Shown: positions 23,127 through 38,400, numbered from the stretch's first letter. The stretch is 64,000 bases of DNA from Lanius collurio (GCA_020086605.1 JACBWW010000017.1:23216473-23280472); one strand, 5' to 3'. Numbers and translations are program-made. The notes: generated from the letters alone by a model not told the origin.

Positions 23127-26100
23127 GCAAGAATCAACACTCTTTATTTTCCCTTTATTTTTACAAAACTTCAAATTTTGCCATTGATAACTCCTTAGAG
23201 TGTAGTTATTTTTAATTTTTGAATTGCATCACAAAAAGGTTGTCACAATTTCAAGTAAAACATTAATAAACAATTAATAAACAAAATACTATTTGCTTTA
23301 AAAAAATTGTTTTGTTGCAAAGTGAAAGTAATATTTTGAAGCACATTCTAGTTTTCATTTTATTTGTTGGAAGAAATAAATCCCAATGGAAACTAAGTAT
23401 GACTGTTCCAAACTGCCAGTTCTAATCCAGTGTTTTGAATACTAGCAATTGTCTGATGAGAAAGAACTGCACAGAAAATATGAATGATTATTGATGCTTA
23501 CAGTAAATACCAAAACACTCTACAAGCATACTGATCCCTTTCTTTTTCTGCCGACCTCCTTGTCTCCACAAAAAATCTCTAATCAGCTCTGCAACCAGTT
23601 TTTCAACACCGCCATATGTGCTCTCCACCCTCACTCTTTGAAGCTTCTACTGGGAGCTTCCCTGTTCCTCCCTCATTCCACATTTCTGGGGTAAAAAAAA
23701 ACAGCCATAAGATTGTGTGGACTGACATTTTTTTACATGGAGGAGAATTTTTATTTCCAAGACAAAGGCTTGTGGGGCCTTTGAAAGCATCTCACTGCAG
23801 AGTGCTGTCAGCATTTCAAAACCAAGAAGGGAAGATAAGCTGACATTGGATGGCTTTAGATTAGTGTAGTGTCCTCAAGAGGGATAAGCCAGGGGAGTAT
23901 TGTTGTAGTCTGTTTTCCAAGCACTAGAAGAATGGCTGGACTGGAACAAGGGGTGTGGAAGCTGAGCTTGATCTGGAAAGGGCTAGACTGGGTAGCTCAG
24001 GCTAAAAATATCAGTAAGTTAGCAAAATGTTTGAGCAGGAGAGATATCAGCCAAGAGTTTTACACACTGTAGGGCACAGAGTGCTCTAAAGTAGTCTCCT
24101 GCCACTATTAAAGACAAGAGTTACTCCAGTGGAAACAGCATTGAGTTTTTTCTGAGGAATGTGTGTATACAGCTGGCAAAACTGTTTTGACAAGGTTATT
24201 GACAGCCTTTGTCAGCCCATTACCCTGTGATACATACTCATGGTATAAGCAGTTAATTACATGGACTGAACCTGTGAGAGAGGAAGCTGCAAATCACTGT
24301 ACTCTTCAAATCACATGTACAATTTATGGTATATAAGTGTCTCTTCAAAGGTGTATACAATCCATGGGAAAGGGTCTGTATGGCTGTTTCTAACTGACTT
24401 GTGGAAAGAATTAAATTGCTTGCAGTATGTGAACAGTAGTCAGAATACATGACAGCATGAGGACCAGCATGGACTTGCTCCACAGAGGTATTTGTAGCTG
24501 TGGATGGAGAACTAAACTAGGTAACACAGGATCTAAATTCAGATTAGGAGAAAGCAAATATCCCCCATGTGAAAACCAACAGACTAGCCAAAATGTAGGT
24601 GATTAGCCACCCACTTCATAAATTTGCAGAGACTATACTAAAAACATGGGTGCTCTTGGAAAGCAGTCATACAGGCTAAGCCAGTGGTGCAGGCAGACAG
24701 TGGTTCTGTTATAACAATAAGACTGGATTGGTTGAAAAGAAGCCAAAGACAGAGAAAAAATTTAATAATTTAAAAATTAGAGATATTTATTTTTCGCTAT
24801 CATGGAGCACATATACTTCATGCTATCAGTGTCGAATCTTTCAGAGAATGCATTATTTTGATTTCCAATATACAATGCTAAGGCTGTTTCATTTTCCAGT
24901 TAACTTTTAATAAGCTGTTGCCTCCTAGCACTGCACATATCCTGAACACCTATATAACAGGTAGAAAGAGAAAAATATGCATCTTTCGTGTCTGTTTCCA
25001 GATCTGAAATTGCCTTGCTCTATTTTCAGAATGTCCCTGCAATGCCAAACAGCTGAGTAGGGGTACCACAGGCACAAGTTCTCAGTTGCCTTTCATGCAC
25101 CCTGCCCTGCTTGGGGGCAGTGGGATGGATCCTCTTCTGAGGATGTTCTGATAAGAGTCCTAGCAGAAGGAAAAAGCAGTTTATTCATAGAAGAAAAACA
25201 TTTTCTAAAACAGAGCATATACATGTACTTTTAAGAAAACAAAAATGCAAAAATTGTGCTCTAATTTCTGTTTGAGTAAAGAACAGTAATTCTTCTGAGT
25301 GTTTCAACGAGAGTATTGGAAGAAAATTCTGCTGTTCTATTCTAGAGTCCTGTCATGTTTGTGCTAGCAAGGCTTGTTTTTTTGCATACACATTAGTGTG
25401 ATAAAATAGTCTGAGGATTTTGAAGTTCTCACTTCAGTTTCTCAGTAAGTCAACCTGTTGTTTCATGTTTAATTTTTTATGCAAAACTAGTGACAGTAAT
25501 AAAACTCTGTGTCTCATAAACATGAATTTATGTTTTTAGCACTTCACTAAATAAGAGACTATTCCACTATAGAAACCTGAAATTTAGAATCACAAGTTCA
25601 TTTTTTATAATGCAATTACATATTGTTTCATTTAGTACTGCAGCTCTAGTAAGTCCTCAAGCTCTAAAGGAGTATTTTAATATTTAAAATATGAAGACTG
25701 ATTCTAATGGGATTTCAAAAGTCTCCCCAAAATGAAGGATAATTATGAACAGAGAGCAATGTTACCAGAATGGATTAATAGTCTAAAATTTCTAATAGTC
25801 AGACACCTTGTGCCAAAATGTTTAAATAAGTAAACAATTTTCCAGATTTAAATCAGCAGAGGCATGCTGGAAGTTTATCATTATGTGCCTACAAAAAGGC
25901 AGGTGGGGACCCCTCTACCATATGGACTTCTATCTTTGGTAGAAGGAATCCTTCCTGCTTCCCTGGGTGCCTTCATTGGATCCGTAAGCAAGTAATAGAT
26001 ATTGTTAATTTAACAGGTTTCTATACATATATATGTTTGTGCCTTGTCTGGATGCAGTAGGATCTTTTTCAACCACTGGGTATTTAACAGGACTGCATAT

Positions 26101-27575
26101 TTAAGACAAAGAGTAATCGGCTCAAATAATGTTCTCTTCTGTTTGTCCATAAACCACTAAATCTAATTCAATTAACATTGTATCTACTGCCAAAATGTGA
26201 GACTGAGTTCAGTTTTAAAGGTTCAGTTTGGTCAGTCAGAAGTGCTTCATTTAGCTGAGGAGCTCAAGATGCAAAAGCCATAGAGAAGGCAGCAGCACAC
26301 AGAATCTACCCTGAATCATTCCAAGGTACCTTTAAAAAAGTAGTCTTTTCATTTCTGTGAAGATACAGATTAGTATCTCTGTTTTCACTTTTTACTTTAA
26401 GACAACTTTAATCTGTCCTAAAAGCAAACAGTTATCATAGGGTTTCTCATGCACCTCGATCCCCAGGTGTAGGACTAGCAGAGATTGCTCTGTTTTCAGT
26501 GTCATTCTGGGGGTTTTGCTATAAAACATTTAACTAGGCTTTGATGCAGGTAGCCAATAGTTTCCCTCAACCTAAATAGATGTATTTTAGTGCAACTGTT
26601 ATTTTACCAAAAATGGAGTTCATCTCAGTTATCTTAAGTGTTGGTTGTCACATTTAGCCCTGTACACATGAGTTTTGACTATTTGCCATTTTGTCTATTA
26701 ATAGAGTATCAAGGAAAATTCTTTTCATGACAAAGTGCAAATGAAGGAAAAATAAAAGGACAAAAAGCCAAGAAAGATCTTCTGTGTGGCAGCAGCTCAA
26801 TTTCCATTGGCAGTTGCAGAAAACCTTCCTCTGAATCTTCCTTCAGACTACCAGACTTACTTTTTCAGTCTTCTTCAGGGAAGTATAGTACACTTTTCTT
26901 ATATTTGATAAATAACTTTTTGCATTCACCACTACTTCCTCATATTTCTTGCATAAGATTTAAGTCCTTTGAAGAAATACTAATAATTAAGTAACCTGGG
27001 TTTTTCCTAAATAATCACAGAAACTAAGATCATGAGAAATTTGGAGATTAGGTAAACATGAGGTGTAGACAGTGAAAAAAGTCACCACATAACCACACTT
27101 CATTCAGCTACAATTGAAGTCCCTGTCCTTCTCCCTTCTCTGTCAGGCATATGCAGAGAGCAAGACAATGTTCCAGATGCCCCATTTTGCTCTTAGCAAA
27201 AACGTTATGAAGCTCCACCGGGCCTGTGTTGTCCCTTGATATCGCTGCTGAGAGGTGTTGAAGTCAATTGCAGAATCCCTTCCCTCTAGAGGCAGGTACG
27301 GACACCACAGAGATGGTTTGTCCTAAAGTGAGGGGTGTGGAGCCTGCCTGAGAAGAATCCGACAGTCGGGGAAGGGGGTGGGGGAGGGAAGCTTTGCTCT
27401 CAGCATCACCGGGTCTTTCTGACTCTTCACAAGCACGGTGACACTTTAAAGCTGTTGCAATCTTCTTAAGGTTAGGGAATATTTGAGGATTGCCTCACAA
27501 AAGAATAAGGTAATGGAACAAAGTCCTGTAGCACTTTTCATGAGCCAGACTCTTTTGACAACATATTTTCATGGA

Positions 27576-27579
<4 letters not shown>

Positions 27580-27607
<28 letters not shown>
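27580..27607. repeat. Poly-T tract (28 bases)
   Basis: Uninterrupted T run. No flanking target duplication or retroposed gene was recognised on the minus strand. Confidence 0.95.
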
Positions 27608-27610
<3 letters not shown>

Positions 27611-30600
27611 TATTTCTAGATATCTTCTGCATTGCAATGGAATATTTTAACATTAAAGCTGGGTCATTAAAACACTGTATTTATTTAAAAATAAATAGTC
27701 TGTGGCTTCCAAAAATAATTTTCTCAAATCTATTTTGCTTTTTTTTTTTTTCCTGTTTTTCTCAATACTTGAGAATTTGGGCTGAGGAATGTGCTACTTA
27801 TGTAGCACAGCTGATGTTTTTCACCAAGTCATAGTTTAAATCTGATTTCCACTTTTGTTTTATCTATTCTACACAGTATACCATCTTCCCATGTCCAGAA
27901 AAAAATTTCTACCCCAAATAAACTTTCATCTTCACAATTTTTTTACACCATATTTACAGTTAAACTACACTTTGCATTTTGATGATGTTCTGGATGATTC
28001 ACTAGACATGAATTTCCTCACAGTCCTTTTTTACACTGTCTGCCAGACCATACTGCTAATTGAGTTTTATGTTCCTAAGGAGTGGATTTAAACATGTCAC
28101 ATCTCTATTATACACATTCTTTTAACTCTGAATCACTCTGGTCTCAATTTGAGACAGGCAGTCTGTTGGAAAGGAGATTAAGAAAAGATATTGCTAGAGA
28201 TAAAAATTGAGAAGAAAACTCCTGTGACTGCCAGCCAGGAACTGAAACTTCCAGCTTAATTTCATTAATACCTAGCACAAAATATCCATTTGAGTGATTA
28301 CTGGTACTGAATATCTAATTATCAGTAATTCTGTAACATGTGTCTATATACAGTATATTCATATACAAAATGCTGCTGCTTACAATTTTTATTCTGATTG
28401 TATTCTCTTTTTAAGTACTTTCATACATTACAAAATCAGATGCATCAACCTTGAAATTGATACTGTTCTTCACTAATTTTCACGCCATTTACTTTTTTTC
28501 CTTATTAGTATTTGTCTTTACTAAAAGAAATACCTGTGTATGTATTTTTCTCCAGTAAGGACCTCAAAACTAGAGAGTGCAAAGGAAGAAACCCTTTCCA
28601 GCTGAGTTTTTACAATAATGCCATTTTTGCTCTAGATTTTTTACTCAGGTAGTGGTCCCATTCTCTCAGGTACTCTACAAATTCAAAGTAAGACTCCAGA
28701 ATTTTTCAGGATGTAGACTGAATAGTTCAGTATAATTCCTCTGCCCCTTCTTCTTAGTTTTTTTTTAGTTCAATTGGAGTTTATAGGAGCTCTGAATTTC
28801 TGCAATCTGCCTTAGCCTGCAGATTATAGAACCTATTTGTAACTAAGCATAGAAAAAGAATATTTTACTCTGTTGCTTATTAAAGTCCTTAATGCTAAGC
28901 TCAATGCTTTTGGGCAGCAATTAAGCTTCAGATATGTTCACACAACCATACATGATGCTTACATAGCAATGGCAAAGAATTTGTAATATCTGATGACATA
29001 ATGGCCTATCAAGTTTAATGAGGGTGATCTATTTCCATTCTTTTTTGACTATGTCCTGTAAGAGGACATAGAGTTGTACAGATTTTTAGAGGGATCATTT
29101 CTGTATGTAAAAGCCCAGCTAAATATTTTAAAAGTACTCATTTCAATAAGTCACTAAGTTATTGAAAGGCAGAACTTTGAATTTCCATCTCCTCAAGTAT
29201 TGTTGATTTCTGTAATATTTTTAATATAATTTAAAACAATAGTAAGTTAACAAGCTGCTAGGCTTATACCGTGATCTTACAATGCTGAGAATTTATCCCT
29301 AACAAAAGCATACAGAAAATGGTTTATAACCTTTGAACAGTTACAATTTGCTGCATATCTATGATGATATTCATTTTTATAAATATTTAGAGAAATTTAA
29401 AATAATTGGTCGAAAAACAGCTACTCTGAAAAAATTGCATATTGCTTTCCAAAGTTCTATTTAAACTTGTTCCAGGGTGCTAGCTGACACTACAGTTTTT
29501 AAAATACTGTTTCTTTCATGTGGTGATCTGAATTTTTGTCATAGGTGTCTAAAATCAAGGCTAATTCTTATGTTCCTGACTGTGTAAGTAATAAATATAT
29601 GAATGTTTTATGCATGTGTATGTATCTTTCCACTATATGTAGAGATGTACATGTATACATCTGAACGTGAGAGAGACATGTTTTAAATTGAGAAATAACT
29701 TCTCTGTCCTCATATATCATTGCTAAAACCTATGCAGGAGGATCTTCTTGGTGAGAAATTAGTCCAAATTTTTTGTATGGCCAGTTTTAGTCCAATTTTT
29801 CAAGACATGAAGCAACAACAAATCTGAATTTGATTTCTACTCTTTTCAGAGATCTTTTTTCCTCTTTTGGCCTATTACTAATATAACTGGCATTGCACAG
29901 ATTAGTTTATTAGTTAGAGTTTTTTCTTAATCTGGAAATCTTAGACATAAATTTCTAATTTTGTTATTCTTACAGGCTTGGGCAATCTTTTATTTTGTGT
30001 TTGTTCAGTCCAGCTTACCTACTTCTTTGAAGGTATTGCTACATTTTATTGCCACTACAGACAGTCTTGCCACTAATTTCTAGATGTGAAATCAGAGGTA
30101 CATAAAAGCATATTTAACTTCAGCTTTTTTCATAATATTTCCCAGTGACTATATGTTAACTAGACCTAATTTTGAGGCAATTTGTGGCCTTTCATGCATA
30201 TGAAATATTTGAACTGACATAGCTAAGCCTTCAGGTCTACTTCCTTATTCTTTGCAGATGCATTATTCCATTCTTTCTAAATCTGAAGCAACTTTCCATG
30301 CTGTCTGTTTGATTTCATTTCCAGCCTCACTCTGAGTCAGCAGGCTCTGAGGTAGCAGAGTTTGCCTATACATTTGAAAGCAACATCATTAATGCATATC
30401 ACCTCACCATGTTTTCCATAAGGGAACGGTAGAATGCATTCTCTGTTTTCTTCAGGCTGATTTTTGGGGTGAAGCATAATCAGAAACATCAATTGTAATG
30501 TGCTGTTCCTTCTTCTGGCACACTTGGAGCCAATATGCACTGGGTTGTCAAAGACAAGGCAGGGACCACTTGCTGTGAGGTCTGAGCTTTAGAACAAAGT

Positions 30601-31057
30601 CTAAGCAGATTGAGAATTCTGCCATTTATATCATACTGAATGAGAATGAGTTTATACATATTGTACAGCACTCCAGTCTTAAATTGCCAAGAATCACATA
30701 TATTGTATTATCTGCCAAAACTACAAGTTGAAGGGACAATGAAATCCAGAAAATCCAATGTTTAAGTAGTTAATTTTGGGTATTTAACATAATCTTGCTT
30801 CTATTATTTTCCTGTGTTATTTAAACAAATAAATTGCAAAAAAATCATAAAGTACTTTCAAGCAGAAAACTATTTTAATAATACTTCTTAAAGTGAGAAA
30901 ACTTGCATAAATTCTCATTTTGTGATTCAAAAATGTAACCACTTCCTTACTCTTTTAACAAAATATTTTGATGGACATATTAATGAAGTGAGTCTGATGT
31001 TAACATATTTTAAAAGTTGATGTATGAAGACTAAAAAAAAATTATCCCAAATTATGA

Positions 31058-31097
31058 AACAATTTTCAATAACAATTTTCAGTAACAATTTTCAATA
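31058..31097. repeat. 13-bp tandem repeat, three copies
   Basis: Three copies of a unit AACAATTTTCAAT; the middle copy has one change. Confidence 0.88.
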
Positions 31098-32413
31098 AGG
31101 TATGAGAAAATGAGGAATACTAACATTATGAGCACATTAAGATCTTTAAATTGTTAACTAAGAAGAGATATTACAGTTATTTTTCCAGTTCATTCAAGAC
31201 AACACAGGAATAGAAATAATTCACAAATGCATAAAACTTCACACACAACTCTCTTTCTGCTTGACTACCTCTTGTTTTTTGCCTTCTCTTCCTTGCCACT
31301 ACTCTCAACACTACCAGAAATATTAATGAAAACTTCTGAACAATACATGCTACTGTCCATTTGTCCTGCAAATTTACTCAGTGATGAAATGCCTCATCAT
31401 TAGGTCATCTAGTGAAGCTGATTTTCATTCTAGGCTGGTGCTGTTACCTTCTGCTTTAAGCACCACAGTCACAACTAATGTAACTCTATAGAAAAGTGTA
31501 TTTTTTTACAGGAAATTAAAAAAAAAAAAAAAAACAAAACTAGTTAGCACTTCAAAGGTACCTAAATAAGTTAAAATCACTTCAGAATTTGCTGATGAGA
31601 AGATAACACTCAGAGAAGGCTATAATCATTAGGATCCGTTTGAAAATAATAATAATAAGAGATAATTGTTATTAGCAAAAATAAAACCCAAAACCTAGTA
31701 CATCCAGTTTACCTGTAAAGTAGATAACACATCTCTTTCAATTATGATCCATTAAAATATCTTTGAAAGAGGTAAGTATGGCTGGTTATATATGTTGACC
31801 ATTCTTCTTCCCAAAATCAGAGGTTAAGTGTAATGGAAAATGTCCCATGACATCTTCTACATTCCTTTCTTCTTCTTTGTTTTTCTTTTTTTTTTTTTTT
31901 TTCTGCATTAATTGATTCTCTGCTGTCCTTACAAAGACAGCAAAATCCTTTATTTAAACTATCTGTTATTCAGAAAGTTAGCAAGATTATTTATTTTCAA
32001 AATCGCAAGCTGAATATTCTTGCAGTGATATTATTTAAGCAGTGAAATGGCTTTTTCCAAAATAATGGCTGATTGGGTTGTCATCTGAGACATGACATAG
32101 GTTGCTGTCTTGAAATGGAGTGCTCCTTCATAAAATGTCAAGCAATTATCTAAGTATCTCCTTTTGAAGAAGTGAGCTGGAGTATTCTGAATGTTTATCA
32201 TAACCTTTTGAGAAAAGAGCCTTTAATAGTCATGTTGAGTCAGCAACTCATCTTTTACAAGTATTTGAAATTTTTCTTCGCTTGCAGCTTCTTACAGAAT
32301 AATTTTTCACTGGAAAGCATATTTAAAGTAAGCACAGTAGCAAATATTATGTAGCCAGAGTTACCTCAAAGCTATGATTGATGAAATTAAAATAATTTTT
32401 TCTTATTTCACAG

Positions 32414-32455
32414 AAGAGGTACTAGAAGATGATATCAGGAACTTGGACTGTTCAG
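32414..32455 (+). CDS. Candidate short coding exon D
   Basis: A 42-base segment with an excellent acceptor (TTTTTTCTTATTTCACAG) and an acceptable donor (TTCAG/GTGTCA). The other two frames stop within the first 25 bases; the remaining one is phase 1 to 1 and encodes EVLEDDIRNLDC plus Ser, an acidic stretch. If joined to the candidate exon at 42520 the split codon would be Glu. The short length makes chance openness likely; splice quality and phase are the support. Confidence 0.35.
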
Positions 32456-35400
32456 GTGTCAATGGGAGAGTATAATCCTTTTAACAATTTTGGAAGAAGC
32501 ATTTGAAAAGGTTACATATTTATAGAGAAACACCTCCCCTGTAAATGTTGACATAGCCGTTCTAGTCCTGTCAGGGAGACACTCCAGCATTTGTCACTTG
32601 ATAGTTCATTGCAGAAAAAAGATGGAACATGAATTCATTTGTTAAGAGAGAGTAGTTGAACTGTGCTGGTAGCTAGAGAGATTTTTATGTTTCAATGAAA
32701 TACAATAGAGTGATCACTTATACTGACAAAAAATTACTTTCTAAGAGTCATTTCCCATAGGTGTTGGTACACTTGTTCCCATTTGTACTGAGCACTGTGA
32801 GCACTCAGTTCAAAGGACAAGAGTTAAAATAAGTTCTTTGCGTTTTTTTCCACTTTGTTGCTTGATAGAAAAGACTTTCACACCCTTCTGAGCTGCCATT
32901 CAGCAGCACATAAAGAATATTACAGCTTGTGTTAAGTGTCAATTAGAGATAATTACAACCTCAGTGACCTGTCTTGCCACTAAAACACTTAGCAGACTTT
33001 ATTCTGTCTTTACAACATGGAGACTGTGGGCACAATTCTGATCCTAGTGACAGTGTGGTAAATCAGGAGACACTGCAGTGAAGCCAGCCGAGTTACAGCC
33101 TCATAAATATGATGTAAGGTAGCAAAGGAAATCAGACGCTTTTCTTGTGCATTGGTTCTGATTTTGCAAAACTTTCATTTTTTCATCCTACTCATGAGAG
33201 TTTTCAAATACAATGATAACTAGGGACTTGTCAGCCAATACCTGTAGTGGGATTCCATTGTTGTTCATGCCACACAATGAGAGAAAACAAATAGGAGATA
33301 GTCCCATGGAAGTACTTGCAATTTCCAAGCATAAGAACTTAACAAAATACCTCTCCTTCTGTCCTCTGAAGTTGTCCTGGGCTTGAACTTTCAGCAGTGC
33401 CATAGTGCACACATCCTGTTGGTCTGTGGCCTCAGGAGACAGGACTTTCTATAAATGTAACAACAAAAATTTTCACTTACTTTGGGTCCTATAGGACAGT
33501 GAAAGATTTCAGTACCCAATTCAGCCATCTATGATCAAAAATATATCATAGATTCACTGTTTATGCTCTGCAAGTCTGTCACAGATTTCTGATTCTCCCT
33601 TCTAGTCCTACTACCAATGCCTCATGGTTTCACATTTTGTATGCAGCAGGCAGTCCTTTCCCCAAATCAGTGAGCAACCATATTCACTGCCATTCTTAAT
33701 TTCAGACAGTTCATTTGCTATTTCCCTGCTTGAAACCCAGAGGATAGTTTTTTTTCCCCATAAATTAAACCACGTGAACTCCCCAGCAGGTATGGTATAG
33801 TTCCTGTGAGCAATAACTGCCTGCTGTTATTAGCATGTCCATTATATTAACCACTGCATGTCTTCCCAGTTGCATTTCAGACAGGAATAACTACCTTAAC
33901 TGGAAGTATAATGCACAGAAAATTATTTCAGATTTCCTGTTTGAGCTTCCTCTGCTATTTATCATATATATTTGTGATAATTGCTATTGCATTAATAAAG
34001 AAAAAAAAATAAAAATTAAGGACACTACCAAATTCACACAGTCTTTTATATATATTTGCATCTTCCTTCACCAGTGTTTGCTATTATACTGTGCAAACCA
34101 GTTGGTAGGGGGTTAAATTTACATAGTTGTGTCACTTAAACATGTAGATATTTCTGGCAAATGGCTCTGAATATTTTCACGCTTTCATTGACTTCCCTTT
34201 CCTGCAAGTCCAAGCTCTGGATAATGAAAAGCCTCACAAGTAGAAGACACCATAGAGGGCTGCCAAAGCTTCCCTGAGCAATGTTGTCTCGTTTTAGAAT
34301 TGGTAACAGAGTGGTGTACACCAACGGCTAAAGGCAACGAACTGGAAATCCTCAGTTCTTGAACCTTTCACATGGCTCTGAATCTCCCTTTCAGCTTCAG
34401 TTATGTCATTCTAAGACCTGATTGCATAGTTCCGGCTATCCCTGAGCCTTTCGGTGCTCAGACTTCTGTTCCTGTGACCTCATTTTCACATATTGTACCT
34501 GACTTCCCATTGGCCTTGATCTGAGTTACAGGCCATTAGTGCCATGAAAATCAGCAACCAGGCAGTTGGGAATGCTATCGGTGGGCAACATGAAGTCAGT
34601 GGAAATTCCATTATTAACATTCCTGAGCTCCTGCAACAGCTCTTTTGATTAAAAGAACGGCATAATCTACCTCATATGAATATTACACAGATCAATTAAT
34701 GTTGTAGGCACTTGGAAGATTCAAAGGACTCAGTTATGGATATCACAGTGACTATTCCCACCTAGCAACAGCAAAGCAATTTTAAACTAATTTATAAAAC
34801 CTTCCTTGCAAAGTACTGCAGCCAGCCAGTTCAAGTACCCTTCAGACTCACCAGCATAGCTTGCTGCTCAACATTTTCAGCATCAAATTCACAGCTTAAT
34901 ACTTTAGCCCTCTTGTAGAAGTATTTATATTTATGAGGAAGGTGAAAATAAGAATTTTTTTTTTTCAAGGTAATGGCCACTTCTTGATGTTGCATTGGCA
35001 ACCTGGATAGGTCGTATATGTGACAGGAACATAAAAGAAAATAAAGCTGGGCATGCCTGCTGTTAAAACAGTCTGGCTGCAGTTTTTTTCAACTGAGGCA
35101 GCCGGTGTTCATATTAAATCTGCATTTTAAGCCCTGGGTTTCTGGTTGTCTTCCTAATTTTGTAAATTAAGTATTCTATGGCTAAGCACTATGCTTCCTG
35201 CATCTTTTTTTTTCTGCTCCACAACTGGTCACATGAACTCATCTCTGTAGTGGGCAGTGAGTATCATGATTTTTCTTAATTCCTTTCCTTCCAAAATGTC
35301 TTTCTCAATTTTTCACTGAAAGTGACCTTTACTATATAATATCAATGTACAATATGAATATCAGCTTACATTAATATATGAGAAGACGTGTCTTTGCCAT

Positions 35401-38400
35401 TGGGTAGGTCTGAACAAAGCATCCCCAGCATGGTGAAAAGTGTTTGTCATATTCAACCACATTTTATAACCTCTCAGTTAGTGACATATAACCTTTCTTT
35501 AACCATATTTGTACCTTTTATTAAAATTACAGAACAAAATGTAGCTTCCTGAACAAGCATGCTGAAGAAAATGACTAAATACCACCCAGGATGAAAACAG
35601 TCAATAAGGAAAAATTAATTCAATCATCTCAAAGAAAGCAGGATCTTTTGCTTTCCAAAATTAAAGGATTCTGATAATTTATTAGTAAATTTCAATGATG
35701 TGCAATACTGACTACATCCACTTACACCTAAATATGCAGGTTGTCCTAAAAGTAGTGGGCACCTGGGAGGCGAAGTCATGGGAAAGGAGGAAATTGTACA
35801 GTTTTCCTTCAGAGGAAGGACACCCTGGACATTAAAAAAGTCTCTGATTAAATATACAATTTGTGGTAGCTTATCATAGGAACCTTGTAAAGAGCAGGCA
35901 GTTATTGAGTAGAGAGTGACTGGCTGTGCCCAGGCTGGAATTCCCAGAGCTGATACTTACTATTTCTTCAGTGCTTTTGTTTATTATTTTATTACATTAT
36001 AAATAATCTCTTTTAAGCATGCTCAGATAAATATAGAACTCTTAAATATGGAGCAATTAATCTGAATAAAGAAACAATTTCAATATTAATTTTAGACTGG
36101 AAGTAAATCTCTTTTTTTCAGAGTCATCACTGCTTAAATGATTTTAAAGTATACTTTGTCTATTATTTATTCTTTCACCTGCTGGTTTTGGATAACAAGC
36201 AAAATACTAAAGTAAAGCATACCTTTACCTAAAATAAAGCTTCCTTAATGCCAGAAAGGAGGAATAAGGTTAATATTTGTATAGGAATTCAGAGAGATCT
36301 CAGTATGATGAACAAGCTCTTACAGTATGATTGGTAACATACAAATACCAAGACAGAAACAAACAAAAGCGTTAAGGACCCTCAATAACAAAAAGAACAT
36401 TCTCATTAGGGAAGCCATTATAGAAAGGCACGTTAGGGATTGTTGCAGTTCACAGCTGCACGCTTAAAAAGCTAGTTATTGTTAATTGTCTCCCTGCTTT
36501 CCAAGGCTGTCTCAGGTCTGTAAACAGGCAGCCCTTCACAGGATGCGAATTAGCAGGTTATAGCTTGTGTCACAGAACTGAGTACTGCTTCCTATCAAAC
36601 AGCTTCATTTCTAGGTGCTGAAATGAGGCATCAAGAATTAAATTAAGGTTTTACATAGAATAAAATGACAGAGACAAAGATTGAGAAAATAAAGTAAGAC
36701 CAGTGCTGTAAACAGTGCAAACACTTAAGACTCAAAATGATTGTCAGAAATTCTGCAGAACTTTTAATAAGTAGAAGTCTAGCCATCTTCTTAAAACTAA
36801 GGTATTAGAATTTTGGTTTCTAACTCAAACAGTTTCAAAAGGCCTATATAATTAACTAGTTTGGGACCATGAGATTATGGTTCAATCCTTGATACATCTT
36901 TGCCTCATCTACTTTGTTCCTGTTATTTTGATATCAGATACCACATTAAAAAAATCATATTGTGTGGTTTCAAAACCTCATAGTACTGAGAAGCATGATC
37001 TTTTGTGATTTTCCTTCAGGAATTTCTTTCAACTTCTCTGGTAAATTCACAGTACATGCCAACTTGTGCACAAAATATTGCTGTGAAACTTTGAGAGAAG
37101 ATAAGTTTGTAAAAAAACCACTTTTCAGCTTTAAAATCTCAATAACTTACTGGTTTCATTTTTTCCATCAATGTAGCTGTTTAAAAGCAGGTATTTTAAT
37201 AATTAATAATTATTAATAATATTAATAATAATAAAGGAGCATTTTAGAGAGGGATAGAGAATTAAACCAAGCAGCTGACAATAGATTGACAATGGAATTG
37301 TGAACTTTAAGTGATGAAAATGTTTTTTCTTAATATTTTGGTGATTTTTCAAAACAATGCTGTGTATGGAAGTATTTTCTTTTACTATAATATTTTTGAG
37401 ACATTAGGAGAAGAGAAACACTACATTATGGGTATCCTTCTATCTGAAGCTCATTTCTTTCTCTTTCAGTTAGGCTACTAAATGTCTCAATCATCTGTAG
37501 CTGAGCTTAACAGTGATGTTTAAAGCAGTACAAATTTTAAAAAATTAATTTTCTCTTCTGACTTTAAAAAAGTTAAGTAGGATTTACATTTAAGATTATT
37601 AATACTAATAGATAAGCATGATTTAAGCTTCTTGTAAGAAGAAAAATGTTGTTTAACTTAAAAGAAGCAATTCTGTAGACAAATTTTCCTGAAACGCTGG
37701 CAATATTTTAGTTAGTATTTGGCAAAATACTTCCAAACACTAGCTAAATAATTTGAAACATATTAGCTATTTGAAGGAATTCATCAAGTATGAACTCTGC
37801 TTACAACATTAACTTGCTGCAGATGGTAAAAATTATATTGAATCTGGTGTAAGAACAGTGCAACATTCAGCAGCACAGCATGAAATTAAGCTGTGTTTGT
37901 CCATGACAACATAAATATTTTAAACTTTTCATGCTTTTTTTACCAAGTCTTTTCATGATAGAGAATTCTATCACTTAACACCACAGGGGCAGGTGGCCAA
38001 AAAATGACATGTTGAAGTCTGCAGAATGAGAATAGTTAAAAAGATGTCGGTTCAACCATGCAAATTCTCTGCCTTGAAGAAGACTGACCTTAGCAAAGCC
38101 TATCAATAATCAAGGACATAGCAGCAATGAAAAAAGAGGGAATTTAGAAGGGTAAAAATGGATTTTTAAGAAAAGAATTAAAGAGTCTTAAAACCAATAG
38201 CCAGAAGCCATGAAAATACATTTTGAAGACGACTGTAATAGAACCAACAGATCTTCTAAATCCCTACAAAGAGGTGAGGGAAGATAAGAATACTGCTGAG
38301 AAGTTAAATGACTTTTTACATTAGTTTTTACTCAAGAATTTTTGGAAGATTACTGTGAAACCTGCTGTTTTCTGATATATAACAATATGATTCTACTAAA

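Larger units (their letters stand above)
23127..32413. other. AT-rich stretch, probably intronic
   Basis: Mostly featureless. Includes a 28-base poly-T at 27580-27607. A 57-base segment at 29976-30032 has a good acceptor (TTATTCTTACAG) and donor (GAAG/GTATTG) and is open in phase 1 to 1, encoding a Leu/Phe/Cys-rich peptide, but it is also open in phase 0 and is T-rich, so I leave it as a weak candidate. Confidence 0.5.

Noticed and set aside
35737..35770. Phrase resembling a mariner-type transposon end (GGTTGTCCTAAAAGTA)
   Set aside because: No matching inverted copy found nearby and no transposase remnant.
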